A stretch of 64,000 nt of DNA from Hofstenia miamia (taxonomy: Eukaryota; Xenacoelomorpha; Acoela; Hofsteniidae), in the NCBI GenBank assembly GCA_900660155.1, contig CABFPE010000273.1, positions 548,700 through 612,699 on the forward strand, written 5' to 3'. The notes under the pieces were generated by a model, which saw nothing but the letters and a program-made list of their open reading frames with translations, made no database searches and was not told the DNA's origin. Of the stretch, positions 34,851 through 46,937 are shown one piece after another. Within the stretch, counting starts at the first letter, position 1; each line of letters starts with the position of its first letter. Made by a program: the position numbers and the translations under genes.

Positions 34851-35862
34851 ACATATTGCCAGAGAAATATTTTCTTCGTTTTAATAAATCTTGATACATC
34901 TTTTTTTAATGCATGGATACATTATATTAATAATGGCACCACATCTATTTAAGAAGGAATTGAATTAATAAAAAAGTCAATTGAAAGTCTATATTAACTT
35001 TATTCTAACTATCCAGTAAACTACACAACCAAAATTTATCAAATAATCACTTTGGCCAACAATAAATTTTACCTCAATGCCCAAAAGCTGAGGATTCAGT
35101 TCTAAGGAAAGGCGATCAGTAAAAAAACACGAAGATCATCATGATCAACATTTTCTATGATTGCCTACTGTATATTGTTATGTTACCTTATTTTTGTTAG
35201 ATCGCTCTCATTAATAACTGAATAAGCTTTCTGATTTATAAAAAGTGTGGTCACATTTTATCTGTGTCGTCCTGTAAGTAACGTAATATGCAAGCACTGC
35301 TCGGCATTAGAAAATGAAGGCGGATATTTCTTGAAGGTTATCGAGAGACAGATTTTTATTTCAAATTGAAGGTTTATCGAGAAGTAAAGTATTTTATTAA
35401 AAACAATTTATGAAAGGGGATTGACATAATAAACAACTTATTGACAATTTAAAATGCCAGTTAACTAAACATATCATTAAATATAATGTGAGTATAAAAA
35501 CGATTAAATATTTATCATTACAAAGTCCCAAAGTAAAATTCAATCTAACTAATTACACAGCCGTTCAATTTCAAACAAATTAAAGCTGATAACTCTAGCA
35601 ATGTTACTTAAAAATGCTGTGTGCGGGATACTTCAAATTTATAAAATTTAATAACTTTCACGTATTGCATTATCCAAACCAAGCAAAATAAGCGAGTAAC
35701 AAGTGACATTTGTTGATAACAATAGAGTTCTAAGAATCCAGTGTGTTAATGTCCTACGTTAAGAGACGCTGTTAAATGTAGAAAAAATAGATTCATTGAC
35801 GATGCTAGCATGAAATGTACAAAAATCAAATCAATAGTTTTTTTCATAAAATTAATACGTAC

Positions 35863-35983
35863 TTGTGAGAACGATATCTGGTATTTTAACGTGATTCTGC
35901 ATCAACTGTGGATTAGTTGTAAAGGTGCTATGATTTTGTAAAGGAGATGACATTGAAAAATTTCCAGAACTACCGAGAGATTC
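35863..35983 (-). CDS. CRTC: CRTC, penultimate coding exon
   Basis: On the minus strand TTACTTTTAG precedes the exon and GTACGT follows it, good acceptor and donor words. The 121 bases encode 40 residues, ESLGSSGNFSMSSPLQNHS then TFTTNPQLMQNHV and KIPDIVLT, with one base left over that joins the next exon in phase (A|GT, Ser). The Ser/Gln/Asn-rich run ending in an IP-I-LT motif corresponds to the stretch before the C-terminal activation domain of vertebrate CRTC1-3 (IPNIILT). No other frame is open through the exon, and the phase agreement with 34258-34445 supports the model. The intervening intron is about 1.4 kb as assembled, less about 0.2 kb of false duplication. Confidence 0.82.
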
Positions 35984-36031
35984 CTAAAAGTAATAGGTTA
36001 CTCTATAATTCTTTCGAAAAAATTTTCGCAC

Positions 36032-36034
<3 letters not shown>
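35984..36034. other. CRTC intron sequence beside a microsatellite
   Basis: Intronic on the minus strand; includes the acceptor of the penultimate CRTC exon. Confidence 0.6.

Positions 36035-36087
<53 letters not shown>
36035..36087. repeat. compound (AT)n-(GA)n microsatellite
   Basis: About 20 AT units followed by about six GA units. Confidence 0.95.
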
Positions 36088-39000
36088 ACAAGTTTTATAT
36101 GAATTTCGATTAGATAATATAGAACAAGCTGAGTTCAACAGATGATCCACGGCTAATAGGGATTGGAAGATGGATTGAAAGGGCAAAATAGTAATGAACA
36201 TATGCTAATTAGCCAGATTTAGCCCTGTACATATATAAAAAGTGCTAACCAATTGTGTTAAAATAACTACTAACTCATGAACTCATAAAATCAAGAAGTT
36301 TGAACTTTCAAGCAAAGGTCAAATGTAAGCTGTAATGGATACCAACAAATATTATGTATTCAAGTGCTCAGATGATTATGTAATAGTGTAGTGAAAAGTT
36401 AAACAATGGTATTTAGGAAAGTTCTAAAATTTGTGAATGAGATCAATAATCCGAAATTTATACTTTTAACATTTATCATAACCTAAATAATACTTAACAA
36501 TTAACATCAAGAAGATATGTACAGAAATTATCCTGAAAACAAGATCAACTGTAAATGTGAAAAATTTGTAAAGGATAACATATCCTAGTTGGTTTCGTAA
36601 AAAAATTAACGCATTTATGAAAATATTAAATTTCTCTATAGCTGACTAATTTCATGTATGGTTTTCGCACACATTTCCCGTGTTTGATAATTTTCTATGA
36701 CAATAACGAGTTGAGTAATGAAATATTTTATAGCGATTGTCAAAATAAATTAATAGGAATATAGAGAATATTAAATTATGATGACCGAGTGAAACAGTGA
36801 ATAGGATAAGTGATTATGGGAAAGTTATTTAAGCTCCAGAGGCATCTATCTTGTGAAAGCACAATTTACAGACAACTATCTTTTAATGATAGAATTTATT
36901 CATCGATAAGACATTGGAAGAAACTTACTTCCTGTTTCAAAAACAATGAAAACGTCGCTCTAAACTCAGCCATTAACGAAGGTCTGATAAGCGAATTTTA
37001 ATTAGCTGCGAAAATTCAAATCACAAGAGCAAGGTTTGGCGGAGACTACAGGTCGGCCATTCTGTCGTGATGCTGTCAATAATCAATTTGATAAGCATTT
37101 GCATGTGATATGATCTAGTTTATTAGGAAAATATCTCTACCTTCAGCATACGTGCATCATTAATGTCTAAACAGAAATATTCCAATTTTTCCTCAATTAC
37201 GACTTTCCATCAAAAAACATTTATGTGGTATTCATGATGTGATATGGATGCAACATAAGTTGTAGGAAGTGTGTTAAAAACAAATATTTAAAAAGTTGTT
37301 CGACTTTGGATGCAAATTCCAAAATCATATACGATTTTATAAAAAATATTTTAAACGAAAAACATGGTTCTTCAACCAATTTCTAATTACACGATAAATC
37401 ACGATACTGGAACAACAACTAACACACTAAACACACGTGATATAAACAAAAGTATTTATTTGATCACAAAGTGAAATGAGAATTCGGAATTTACTTAAAT
37501 TCCCTAGTGAAAATAAGAACAAACTATGATGACATTTACTGTAGGTTACAAAGGTTTGGGGAACGGCTTGAAAAATAGCGGAAAATAAGTGGTTTAAGCA
37601 GTCAATATTTTTGGTGCGCCCCGCACAATGAATACCTGTGCAATCAAAATTTAATCATTGAAGAACAAAGGCATATAAGAATTTCTTGCCGAGGTAGACG
37701 ATTAAAAATAAACAATAATTTGAAAAACTGGCTTTTCTAATGTCCCTCACCTTCCATTTACATCTCTCAATATTTTTTATTAAATTTTTTTTCCAAATTG
37801 AAATGTATATGAAAAAAGGGAGGACGGTAAGTAAAGTTAAACAACAGTTTCAAATTACGTGAAACAAACGAGTAAATGTTGTATCAAAGTACAAGAAGTC
37901 TAAATTGGAAACAGTTCCAGTTGAAGCCATTTTCCGATGAGGAACATATTAAATGTGAAGGTATTAAAATGCTTTTGAATAAAACTACATTGAAAATTAC
38001 GATCAGGCAAGACCTGAATATGAAGTTTACGAAACTGTAAATATCCCTACAGATATATTATTATAGCGTAAATTATATTTATGTTGTCAAATCTAACAGC
38101 ATGGGTGCAGACAAGACAACAAACAGAAACTAGAACAAATGCTACAATAGTAGAGCAATGACATTGCAAGTTGTAAAACATCATTTCGCATTTTGCATTA
38201 AATATTTATTAAATTACGTGGCAAACTACAAATATAATTTTATTAAATAAATTTCGAAAAATAAATAAAAAAGAATAAATAAAATTCATAAACTGACAAT
38301 ATAAAACATAAAATTCGCATTCCTAAAATATTTATAAAGATAATAGTTCGCCCAAGAAATTCGCTTCACTTTTCAATGGGTGTGATGATACGAAGAAAAC
38401 AAACACTACTGCTTTAAAAGTAGGGTTGCCCATTTTACTATGCGTTAATTTTAGGACTTATAAGTATAAGGTACTATACAACAAGAAAGACTATTTGAAT
38501 AAATGACATATTTCTGTGGACTACAACTTGTTGCTTTGACAGCACAGAGTTTTACTTTCAGAGATAAAACTAAGTCTTGTTTAAATTTACAATATTATTC
38601 ATTTCAAAATGATTGAAATTTGCAAACTTGATTTTTCATGCTTGACTACACTAGCATATAATACAGGGGTGATTTATCACTGTTAGAAACTGATAAATAA
38701 TATACTGTATAAACTTATTTGGCTGACGTAGTAAAGAATATGTAACAATGTTTAGCTAAATGTGCTACAACACGGTGGTTGTTGGTTAATTTGGCCAAGA
38801 AAACTTGAAAATGAACAATGATAGATGAGTAAAATTGTTGAATCGCCTTTGGAAGTTGCATAAATATTGTGTTTAATTCAAATCCATTTTATAAGACAAA
38901 TAGTATTAATTATATGAGCTTAACACTGGTGGTAAGTTTGCTTGCATATATGTAAAACAGCTATACATTCTGTTGCTTTTTATTTTGTCTGGGATAGCAG

Positions 39001-40811
39001 AAGAAGTCATTACCTTGCCCTACGTAGAAGATCCAACACGTGGCTTTGCCACAGCTGTTAATGACAATGGACAAAGCAAGAAAGAATTTCAATAATAATT
39101 CTAAACCGTTCAAGGTTAAAACAGAAAGGGCAATGATTATCGGCACTTAACAATAGAATAATGGACATGAGTCGTTTCGAACCAAAACACATTTTTGGTT
39201 AATAATTCATACATATTAGATCAGGTTCTACGCTCTAGCTTTTATAATATATGTCGACAATCAACAATCATGTTCGATTTTACATTTGAAAAAGTTTTTC
39301 CTTTTCGCATGAAAATGTGAAAAGAGTGATTTACAAATTTATTCTCAATTAATAATTTTACAAAGTGATAAAACAATAATTGAAAGACTACATTACGAAG
39401 AAAAAATGCTTAATATTTGACATTGAAGACAAAGTTATATATTATATTATTCAGAATCAGCATACAAATATTGACTAAGCAGTAACCCTTTCATTGCGAA
39501 AAAAAATAGCAGGTAGTAAATCTATTTTAGGTTTGTTAAAAGTATCGATTCTGCTGCTACTATTAATCGATCAGCTATGTGCTAATTGTCTAGAATTTGG
39601 AAATCTATTGATCGCTGCGAATCAATGGTGGAAACATTGGAAAAAACATGGGCTTTCAATTAAACACTTTATGTACAAACATTTATTTCGGAATATTACT
39701 GATTTGAAATTTCATTGCCTTTGTATGAAAACAAAGAGGAACCGATCAATTTTTAATACAATAAAACTATTCGATTACAAAGTCTGTAATTCCGACAGCC
39801 CTATAAAAATAGGTAGAATTTACAAGACGGTGTTTAGACAAAAACTTCAACAAAAATGCGTTTAAAATAAATTGGATAGCATACGATTGATAACATCCAA
39901 TGCAAATATGGCGGGAAAAAATTAATCTTCCTCGATAATGATCTCTACAATTCCATCACCGTTATGATGCTTAAAAATTGTTGGAAAATGTAATAATTTC
40001 TAGTTGAAAGGAAAATGCTATCGCTTGATTACGATAACATTACAGCATTTGCTTGCGAAACAACAGTGGATTATTCCAAGGACAGTCGAGTTTTAAATTA
40101 CTGGAAATTAAATTATTACAATGGCTTCGTTCAGAATTTTCAATTATCGTTTTGAATAAACTGTGCTCTCAAAAGTAAAGTTTCAAACTAATTTAATCAT
40201 TTACTTTTTCTTCAACGATTCCAACAATTTATAAAGCAATTAAGCATGCTATGTTAACCGATCAAGTTGAATAAATTTAGTTTTAAAAGAAACAATATGA
40301 AATTTAATAGACAAAACTCCCAATTCAAAATAAATTATATAATTTAGGAATTTGAAAAGCAATTATTTCAATTTTGTAAGCTTGATTTGCTATATTTTAA
40401 AGAATATAAACATTTGTGTTTCAAAAGGTTAGCGTTACAACTTTTACTGAATGGTCAGAAAAAATACTTACTTGTAGCGGTTACAAAATTTCGATAAAAA
40501 TTAAGTTTATAAAATATCCACATATACTTCAAAATATTTGTATTTGGTGTAAACATAATCAAATTTATTATTAAAACATTTCAAAAACCACTGAGTGAAA
40601 ATTGAGCAATAATTGCTAATATAAACGTTCTTGCATATTTTTTACAAAATGCAAATAGAATCATTGACAAAAAGCACACACAGAGAATTTTAACACACAA
40701 TATTGACAAAATTAACAAACTCACTTTTTGAGATATCAAGAACAAGCATATTTTTTGAGAAAATTCGTAAAATGTTCAAACAAAATCGGTAAGCAAGCAA
40801 TAACAGCGTAT
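36088..40811. other. presumed CRTC intron, no gene seen
   Basis: If the exons near 48.9 and 50.7 kb are real, this stretch is intronic on the minus strand and should hold middle CRTC exons that I could not identify. A plus-strand frame at 39494-39865 opens with a hydrophobic run (ILGLLKVSILLLLLIDQLCA) like a signal peptide, but it starts at a TTG codon, has no ATG in the signal region and is composition-biased; I do not call it a gene. Confidence 0.4.
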
Positions 40812-40819
40812 ACTGTATA
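40812..40819. repeat. 8-base target duplication of the hAT element (left)
   Basis: ACTGTATA, identical to 47790-47797. It shows that the terminus at 40820 and the terminus at 47789 belong to one insertion. Confidence 0.85.
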
Positions 40820-41967
40820 CAGGGCTGCTCAAAAATTAATGGAGGGAGAAATTAATTGCCATTAATGGAAAACCATTAATGGATTTTTCACAATTTAAAA
40901 CGGCCATTAATTGATTTTCCTTTACTCCATTAATGGCCATTTTAGATTTGCGGCCATAACATGCAAAGTTAAATTTGCAGTCATTAGTTGAAGTGTATCA
41001 ATAATTAAAACAACAAAGCAGATGATGCATTTCGTACAAATTGTCTGGCAGTTAAATTTTGTTATGCTATGAATTGAGTCCGCATCGCTTACGCTTCGAA
41101 TATTTAAACATGAAAGAAAAACAAGTGAATTAATTGCTAAGATATTTGATCAATAATAGCATTAAATTACCCGCCAAATCTCATCATTTTTGCAGTTTGT
41201 GTTGCTAGTAGCAGTCTAATCTATTACATAATATAAAAACTTGGGAGTGGGTATAGTTTTAGACTATTTTAGCGGCTGAAGCAGTTAGTAGCAGTAAACC
41301 AGACAAGCTCATACTGTGTCATGTGCACAACACGCAGCCCTGGTTGAACGTGTTTATGAGCCTGCTATTGCAAAGGGGGCTCATCAATGCTAGACAAAAG
41401 CTGTGGAACATGGGCATTCGTTTACTAATGCTTACGGCCAACGAGAAACATAGTTTCTTAGTCAGCCTTAATAATGGCTGCATATGATTAGGTGAGACGT
41501 TGTAATTAATGCATTTAAGATCATGTACATACTCTATAAAATATTTTTTATTGCAGTTTGAATTGAGCTGACTAATTTTATATAATAATAATTATATATA
41601 ATAATAACATTTCATAAAGCTCGTAATGATAATGAGCATATACATGCATTTCTTTCAAATGAGAATTGCAATTTAGCGGGAAACATTTTAACAAAGAAGT
41701 AATCCCAACCAGTGAATGTTATGGCTTACAACTTATTAGCGTAAAAATACCCGCCAAATAAACGTCCTTATAACATTTTTCTTTGTATCTATCAGTTCAC
41801 AGTATCTTAATAATGGCTGCATATGTTTAGGTTAGGTCAAATATGTAGTTATTATGTTTAAATTCATGTGCATTTTTATTGGTCAAATATTCTTATAATT
41901 TAAAAGTTATTAATGAGATACTTTCCTTTAAGATTGCCTCTTCATCATTAAATCATTGGTGCAAGTT

Positions 41968-42064
41968 ATGCCTAGTACTGCCGCATCAAATAAACGATTA
42001 GTTCGCCACTTTTATTCATCTGTTGGTACCAATAGTGACATGTGGGAATGCAAGTGCAATAAAG
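41968..42064 (+). CDS. hAT transposase, exon 1 (first half of BED zinc finger)
   Basis: ATG at 41968 opens 32 codons: MPSTAASNKRLVRHFYSSVG then TNSDMWECKCNK. The end is a strong donor, AAAG|GTGAAT (intron from 42065). The W-E-C-K-C pair supplies the two zinc-binding cysteines of a BED finger; the His pair is encoded after the intron. Codon phase 1 at the donor joins exon 2 as G|TT (Val). Without splicing the frame stops after about 17 more codons. The same exon is preserved in the second copy at 46991-47087, with a Thr/Ala change, which supports selection on coding sequence in this family. Confidence 0.7.
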
Positions 42065-42537
42065 GTGAATGTCACACGACAATTTGTATCAAACTTGGAT
42101 CCACTTTATGCCAATAAATTTCTAAAATGTCAAAAAGCTAGGGTCATATTACATACCCTCGCATATTTTCATTGGGCTCTTTGTACATTTGATTTCATGC
42201 TAAAGATATTTAAAATAAAAATAGCAATCTGCAACGGCGGGTTCAGCTAGGGTGTAGTGGGTGCACGCCACCTCCCCCTACACTGCAAATTTCAAAAATA
42301 CATTGAGTACATTTATGAAATTAAATTATTTTCTTCGTGCTCTGTATTATTTAGTTTCAACAAGATTTCAAAAAATATGTGGTTGTTTTTGCACCACATT
42401 TGTAATGCGAAAATATTTGATTTAAAGATATTTTGACTAAAATTTCTTGATATGATTGTTAAAAATGTTTTAAGCTTGTTTATTTTTCTAATTAAAATAC
42501 CATTACAACAAAAAATTGTCGTGTGACTATATCTTAG

Positions 42538-43922
42538 TTATAAAGCAAGTCAAAAACAAAGGCTACAGCAATCTTATAAATCACCTTAAAAGTGCACATC
42601 CAAATTATCTGAGAGAAGTTTCCCCTTCTACACAAAGAATTGATGACCTTGGAAATTTCCCCACTACAACTACAAAAGGCGCTAACAACATTTATGCTTG
42701 GTTAGACTGGGTGTGTACTGATCTAAAAGCGTTTACTTTTGTTGAAAGCCCATGTACAAGGCAGTACACCAAACTTGAACCGATTTCCCGAAATACGTTT
42801 ATGAAATATATGCATTTGGTAACAAAACAGGTTGAAGCGAACGTGTCTGCTGCATTACCCTCAAAATTTGCTCTAGTTTTCGATGGATTAACAAAATCGT
42901 CAACACATTATGTCGGCATATTTGCAACTTATATGGATGACAATTTCAATAAAAACAGTGTTTTATTAGCATTTTCCCCACTTTTGGAAGAAACTTCATT
43001 GTCATCAAATGAACATTATCAATTTTTGGTATATGTTTTAAGTGTATTTGGCAAAAACCTTCAAAATGTTGTTTGTTTAATTGGAGACAATTGTGAAACG
43101 AATAAAGCTTTGGCTGATTTATGCAATATTCCATTTATAGGGTGTGCATCCCATCGATTCAATTTGGCCGTTAAAGATTATTTGTCACCTTATTCAAGCA
43201 TTTTGTCGAAAATCAACACCACCATGACAAAATTGAAATGTGTAAAACTTTCAGCAAAACTACGCTTGCATACAAATAAACGTCCTGTTCAACAATGTAT
43301 TACTAGGTGGAGCAGTGTTTATGCTATGCTAAGCAGATATATTGAATTTCAGCCAATCTTGGAAACGTTTTTTATAGAGGAAGCTGCTCTCCTTGATCAT
43401 TTTCTTACGCCAAGAGAAAATCAAGAAATTAGAAATCTTCAACAAAAGCTAGTAATACTAAACTCAGTAATAATTGCCTTGCAAAAGGAAACGATTGATT
43501 TATCTTCTGTTCGCTTTCTTTTTGATGAAGTCATCAATGAAGTTCCCGGTCTTGACGTGCAAAAAAAATACTTGTTCCCTGATTCTCCAATTGTAAAGTG
43601 TCCAGCTTTTGAAAGTGGTGTTATCAAAATAATAGACAGAAATGTGGATAAAATGACAGAAATTGAAAGGCAAGCATGTATTACATTAAAGAAAGAGGAC
43701 TGTGCAATAATGGCTGTTTGTAGTCAAGTGCAACACATATCTGACTTTGCCACAGTTGCACTTGAACATAAAAGGCTAAGAATAAGTACTTCACATCGAG
43801 TTGAACAGTCATTTAGTGCTGTTGGGTTTTCATTTACAAGTTGTCCTGAATCATTGTCGCCTGTAAATTTAGAAGAACAAACAATTTTGGAACAAAAAAA
43901 CTGTAGAATCAATAATAAATAA
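42538..43922 (+). CDS. hAT transposase, exon 2 (catalytic and dimerisation regions)
   Basis: After ATATCTTAG the frame runs without a stop for about 461 codons to TAA at 43920-43922. In order: the His half of the BED finger (GYSNLINHLKSAHPNY); the first catalytic Asp in LVFDGLTKSS; the second in CLIGDNCETN; the C-x-x-H motif in GCASHRFNLAV; the conserved Trp in CITRWSSVY; and a C-terminal dimerisation segment with RVEQSFSAVG and ESLSPVNLEEQTIL. The spliced protein would be about 490 residues, shorter than typical 600-residue hAT transposases; the insertion domain seems reduced, and I could not place the third acidic residue with certainty. The intact frame means a young copy that could be functional or recently was. 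The frame also opens upstream at a TTG, but splicing at 42537 is favoured because it completes the zinc finger. Confidence 0.85.
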
Positions 43923-44689
43923 TTGATTATCACTTTGTTAATGTTTTTATATTCATTGATTATTTGGTTTTACAATATATAGATTTGCTAAGAATATATT
44001 GGTAACTTAAATGTTTGTATGTTTATGTTCATTATTTCAAATTTCATTTCATACAAGTTATTTGGCCTGATTAGTTCCTTTCAGGCTAGTGTATGACATA
44101 TTTTTTATTCACTTGTGTTACAATTTAGATAATGGCGGTGGTGTTGAGATAATGTTGACATAACTGCGTCACGTGAAAGTAAGGCATGTTTTGGTGGGGA
44201 TTGTTCAAAGGTGTTGGACAGCATTTGTAAAGTTTACAGCACTTAGATTACATTTTAAATTTTATTCAATAACAAAATATAGCACCTTATAATTATACTA
44301 GCAATAGATTAACAATACCATGGATTTCTATAACACTAGTTGCAAACCAAGAAATAGTTAGAAGACATTAAATGCATTTATCTTAATTAACATTCATTTT
44401 TAATTGATTCAATGTATATTAAACATTTAGGCTGAAAGCATTCTTAAGTGCCTTGAATACAAATAGATTTACAATAATGATATATGTATAACAAAAATAA
44501 TGATTGTTTACAATAGATTAAAAAAGAAAGCCTGAGTAGCAACTTATTTGAGAGTTCACAATGCATAAATGTTGACCAATCGAATTATAATTGTTTTCTG
44601 GAATGGGAACTCATTTTAAATAGATAGGGACATATTGAATTCTTTTTCAAATGGTTCCAAACAGTTCTACTCATTCTTAGATATGATTA

Positions 44690-44963
44690 CAGGAAATAAA
44701 AAAAGATGAAATTATCAGCTGCATTCAACCAGAATATGGACAAGGTAAGTAATGATTTCTATTCTTTTTTTGCAAGCATTGGTTCCTCTATGGCTGAAAA
44801 TACTCCTAGCTGTGAGAGGTCTTTTGACATTGATAATAATACTGAGACTATGGCTCAATGCCTGATTCCAAATGCTGAACTGAAAAATATTGTTAATCAA
44901 TTAAAATCTAAATCATCTGCAGATGTTGATGGTATATCCAGTAAAATGGTGAAAGCAATCTCC
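44690..44963 (+). pseudogene. LINE (non-LTR) pre-RT/RT fragment
   Basis: It encodes KLSAAFNQNMDKVSNDFYSF then FASIGSSMAEN, later NAELKNIVNQLKSKSSADV and DGISSKMVKAIS, up to the N at 44964. This is the familiar stretch of CR1/Jockey-like LINEs just before and into reverse transcriptase (FN-YF-SIG--LA, then I--LK-K-S-G-DGIS-KL-K). The frame is open for about 85 codons and cut by the contig end, so it could be part of a longer copy. It lies in the hAT 3' region, either as an insertion or at a wrong join. Confidence 0.75.
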
Positions 44964-44964
44964 N
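44964..44964. other. single-N contig join
   Basis: One N between a LINE fragment and the right part of a second hAT copy. The join is doubtful. Confidence 0.9.
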
Positions 44965-45014
44965 TAGTCGCTGTACTCCTACTACATATTGCATTCTGTG
45001 GTTTGGTTTCAAAA

Positions 45015-45460
45015 TAATCAATATAAAATTGTGAAAATAACAGTAACAGGTCCGGTAATAATGCAACTGCTTCCTGAAGTACCTCATAGAACAAATACTT
45101 CTTCTACAAAAAAAATTTTGTTATTGTTATATTTTAATTTTATTCTTATTATTTTGAAATTAAATTTTAAAAATATTGTCAATTAAATTACATGATGCAG
45201 ATATATTGGATGAAGGTAATATGAAAAACAATGATGCAATGTGTAGACCAGACTTGGAGCTGGGCCGGTTTTTTCTGCCAGTGCCCAGCCCGCATCAACA
45301 TGAAAAAAAAATCAGACCCGGGCCAGGATAGCTTTTAAATTCGGGCCCTGGTGACCCCCATTAATGGCCATAAATAATTTTTTGTTTTCCCCATTTCCAT
45401 TAATCGATTTTTAAGAAATTTTAATTCCATTAAATTAAAATTAATTTTTGAGCAGCCCTG
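45015..45460. mobile_element. right end of a second hAT copy
   Basis: It matches 47341-47789 closely and ends in the same terminal repeat (reverse complement CAGGGCTGCTCAAAAATTAA) at 45460. The flank that follows is CTGACCAT, not ACTGTATA, so this end belongs to a different insertion. It contains a GC-rich insert-like block (GGAGCTGGGCCGG ... GGGCCCTGG) at 45247-45355 that is also in the other copy. Confidence 0.8.
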
Positions 45461-45937
45461 CTGACCATAAACCTTTGCTAGGTGAAAGAACATCAATGAA
45501 AATATCATGTTGTTTAAAGAAATGGTTATGTCGTCTTGATAAACTTAATTTGAAATTATTATATAGGCCAAGAACATTAAATACCAATGCAGATGCATTA
45601 TCACGTTGACTAAAGGCTATTCAAAGGGGAAGATGATTTGATAGACCAACAAGAGGATGATTTGATTTTAAGGAGCATTAAAAATACTATTTTAAACAAT
45701 GCTAGGTTAGATGCTCCCAGAGATGTTTCAATGTATCTTAGAAAAAATTGGAAACATTACAGCATTCATGACAACATTTTGAAATTTATTGCGAAATTTG
45801 CATTCTGCATCATCTGCGACTTATATATATGAAAGCTTATCACAATGATTAAGGACATTTTAATTATCAAAAAGTTCTATATGCTTTGAAACAACATTAT
45901 TGGTGGTATAAAATGTATACTGATATTAAGCAATTTT
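45461..45937 (+). mobile_element. Ty3/gypsy LTR retrotransposon fossil, pol fragment
   Basis: Directly after the hAT end the plus strand encodes the end of an RNase H domain (motif ending ADALSR) and then the zinc-binding start of integrase (an H-x-G-H and YWW region), the usual order in Ty3/gypsy pol. It is broken at a few places and cut on the left by the hAT end and on the right by the N gap; no LTRs are visible. It predates the hAT copy that interrupts it. Its placement inside the 40820-47789 locus is probably a scaffolding error. Confidence 0.75.
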
Positions 45938-46937
45938 NNNNNNNNNNNNNNNNNNNNNNNNNNNNNNNNNNNNNNNNNNNNNNNNNNNNNNNNNNNNNNN
46001 NNNNNNNNNNNNNNNNNNNNNNNNNNNNNNNNNNNNNNNNNNNNNNNNNNNNNNNNNNNNNNNNNNNNNNNNNNNNNNNNNNNNNNNNNNNNNNNNNNNN
46101 NNNNNNNNNNNNNNNNNNNNNNNNNNNNNNNNNNNNNNNNNNNNNNNNNNNNNNNNNNNNNNNNNNNNNNNNNNNNNNNNNNNNNNNNNNNNNNNNNNNN
46201 NNNNNNNNNNNNNNNNNNNNNNNNNNNNNNNNNNNNNNNNNNNNNNNNNNNNNNNNNNNNNNNNNNNNNNNNNNNNNNNNNNNNNNNNNNNNNNNNNNNN
46301 NNNNNNNNNNNNNNNNNNNNNNNNNNNNNNNNNNNNNNNNNNNNNNNNNNNNNNNNNNNNNNNNNNNNNNNNNNNNNNNNNNNNNNNNNNNNNNNNNNNN
46401 NNNNNNNNNNNNNNNNNNNNNNNNNNNNNNNNNNNNNNNNNNNNNNNNNNNNNNNNNNNNNNNNNNNNNNNNNNNNNNNNNNNNNNNNNNNNNNNNNNNN
46501 NNNNNNNNNNNNNNNNNNNNNNNNNNNNNNNNNNNNNNNNNNNNNNNNNNNNNNNNNNNNNNNNNNNNNNNNNNNNNNNNNNNNNNNNNNNNNNNNNNNN
46601 NNNNNNNNNNNNNNNNNNNNNNNNNNNNNNNNNNNNNNNNNNNNNNNNNNNNNNNNNNNNNNNNNNNNNNNNNNNNNNNNNNNNNNNNNNNNNNNNNNNN
46701 NNNNNNNNNNNNNNNNNNNNNNNNNNNNNNNNNNNNNNNNNNNNNNNNNNNNNNNNNNNNNNNNNNNNNNNNNNNNNNNNNNNNNNNNNNNNNNNNNNNN
46801 NNNNNNNNNNNNNNNNNNNNNNNNNNNNNNNNNNNNNNNNNNNNNNNNNNNNNNNNNNNNNNNNNNNNNNNNNNNNNNNNNNNNNNNNNNNNNNNNNNNN
46901 NNNNNNNNNNNNNNNNNNNNNNNNNNNNNNNNNNNNN
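45938..46937. other. assembly gap of exactly 1000 N
   Basis: A placeholder of standard size; the true length is unknown. Confidence 0.99.

Noticed and set aside
39494-39865. 123-codon plus-strand frame with signal-peptide-like start
   Set aside because: It begins with TTG, has no ATG in the signal region, and its composition follows local AT bias; no splice context supports it.
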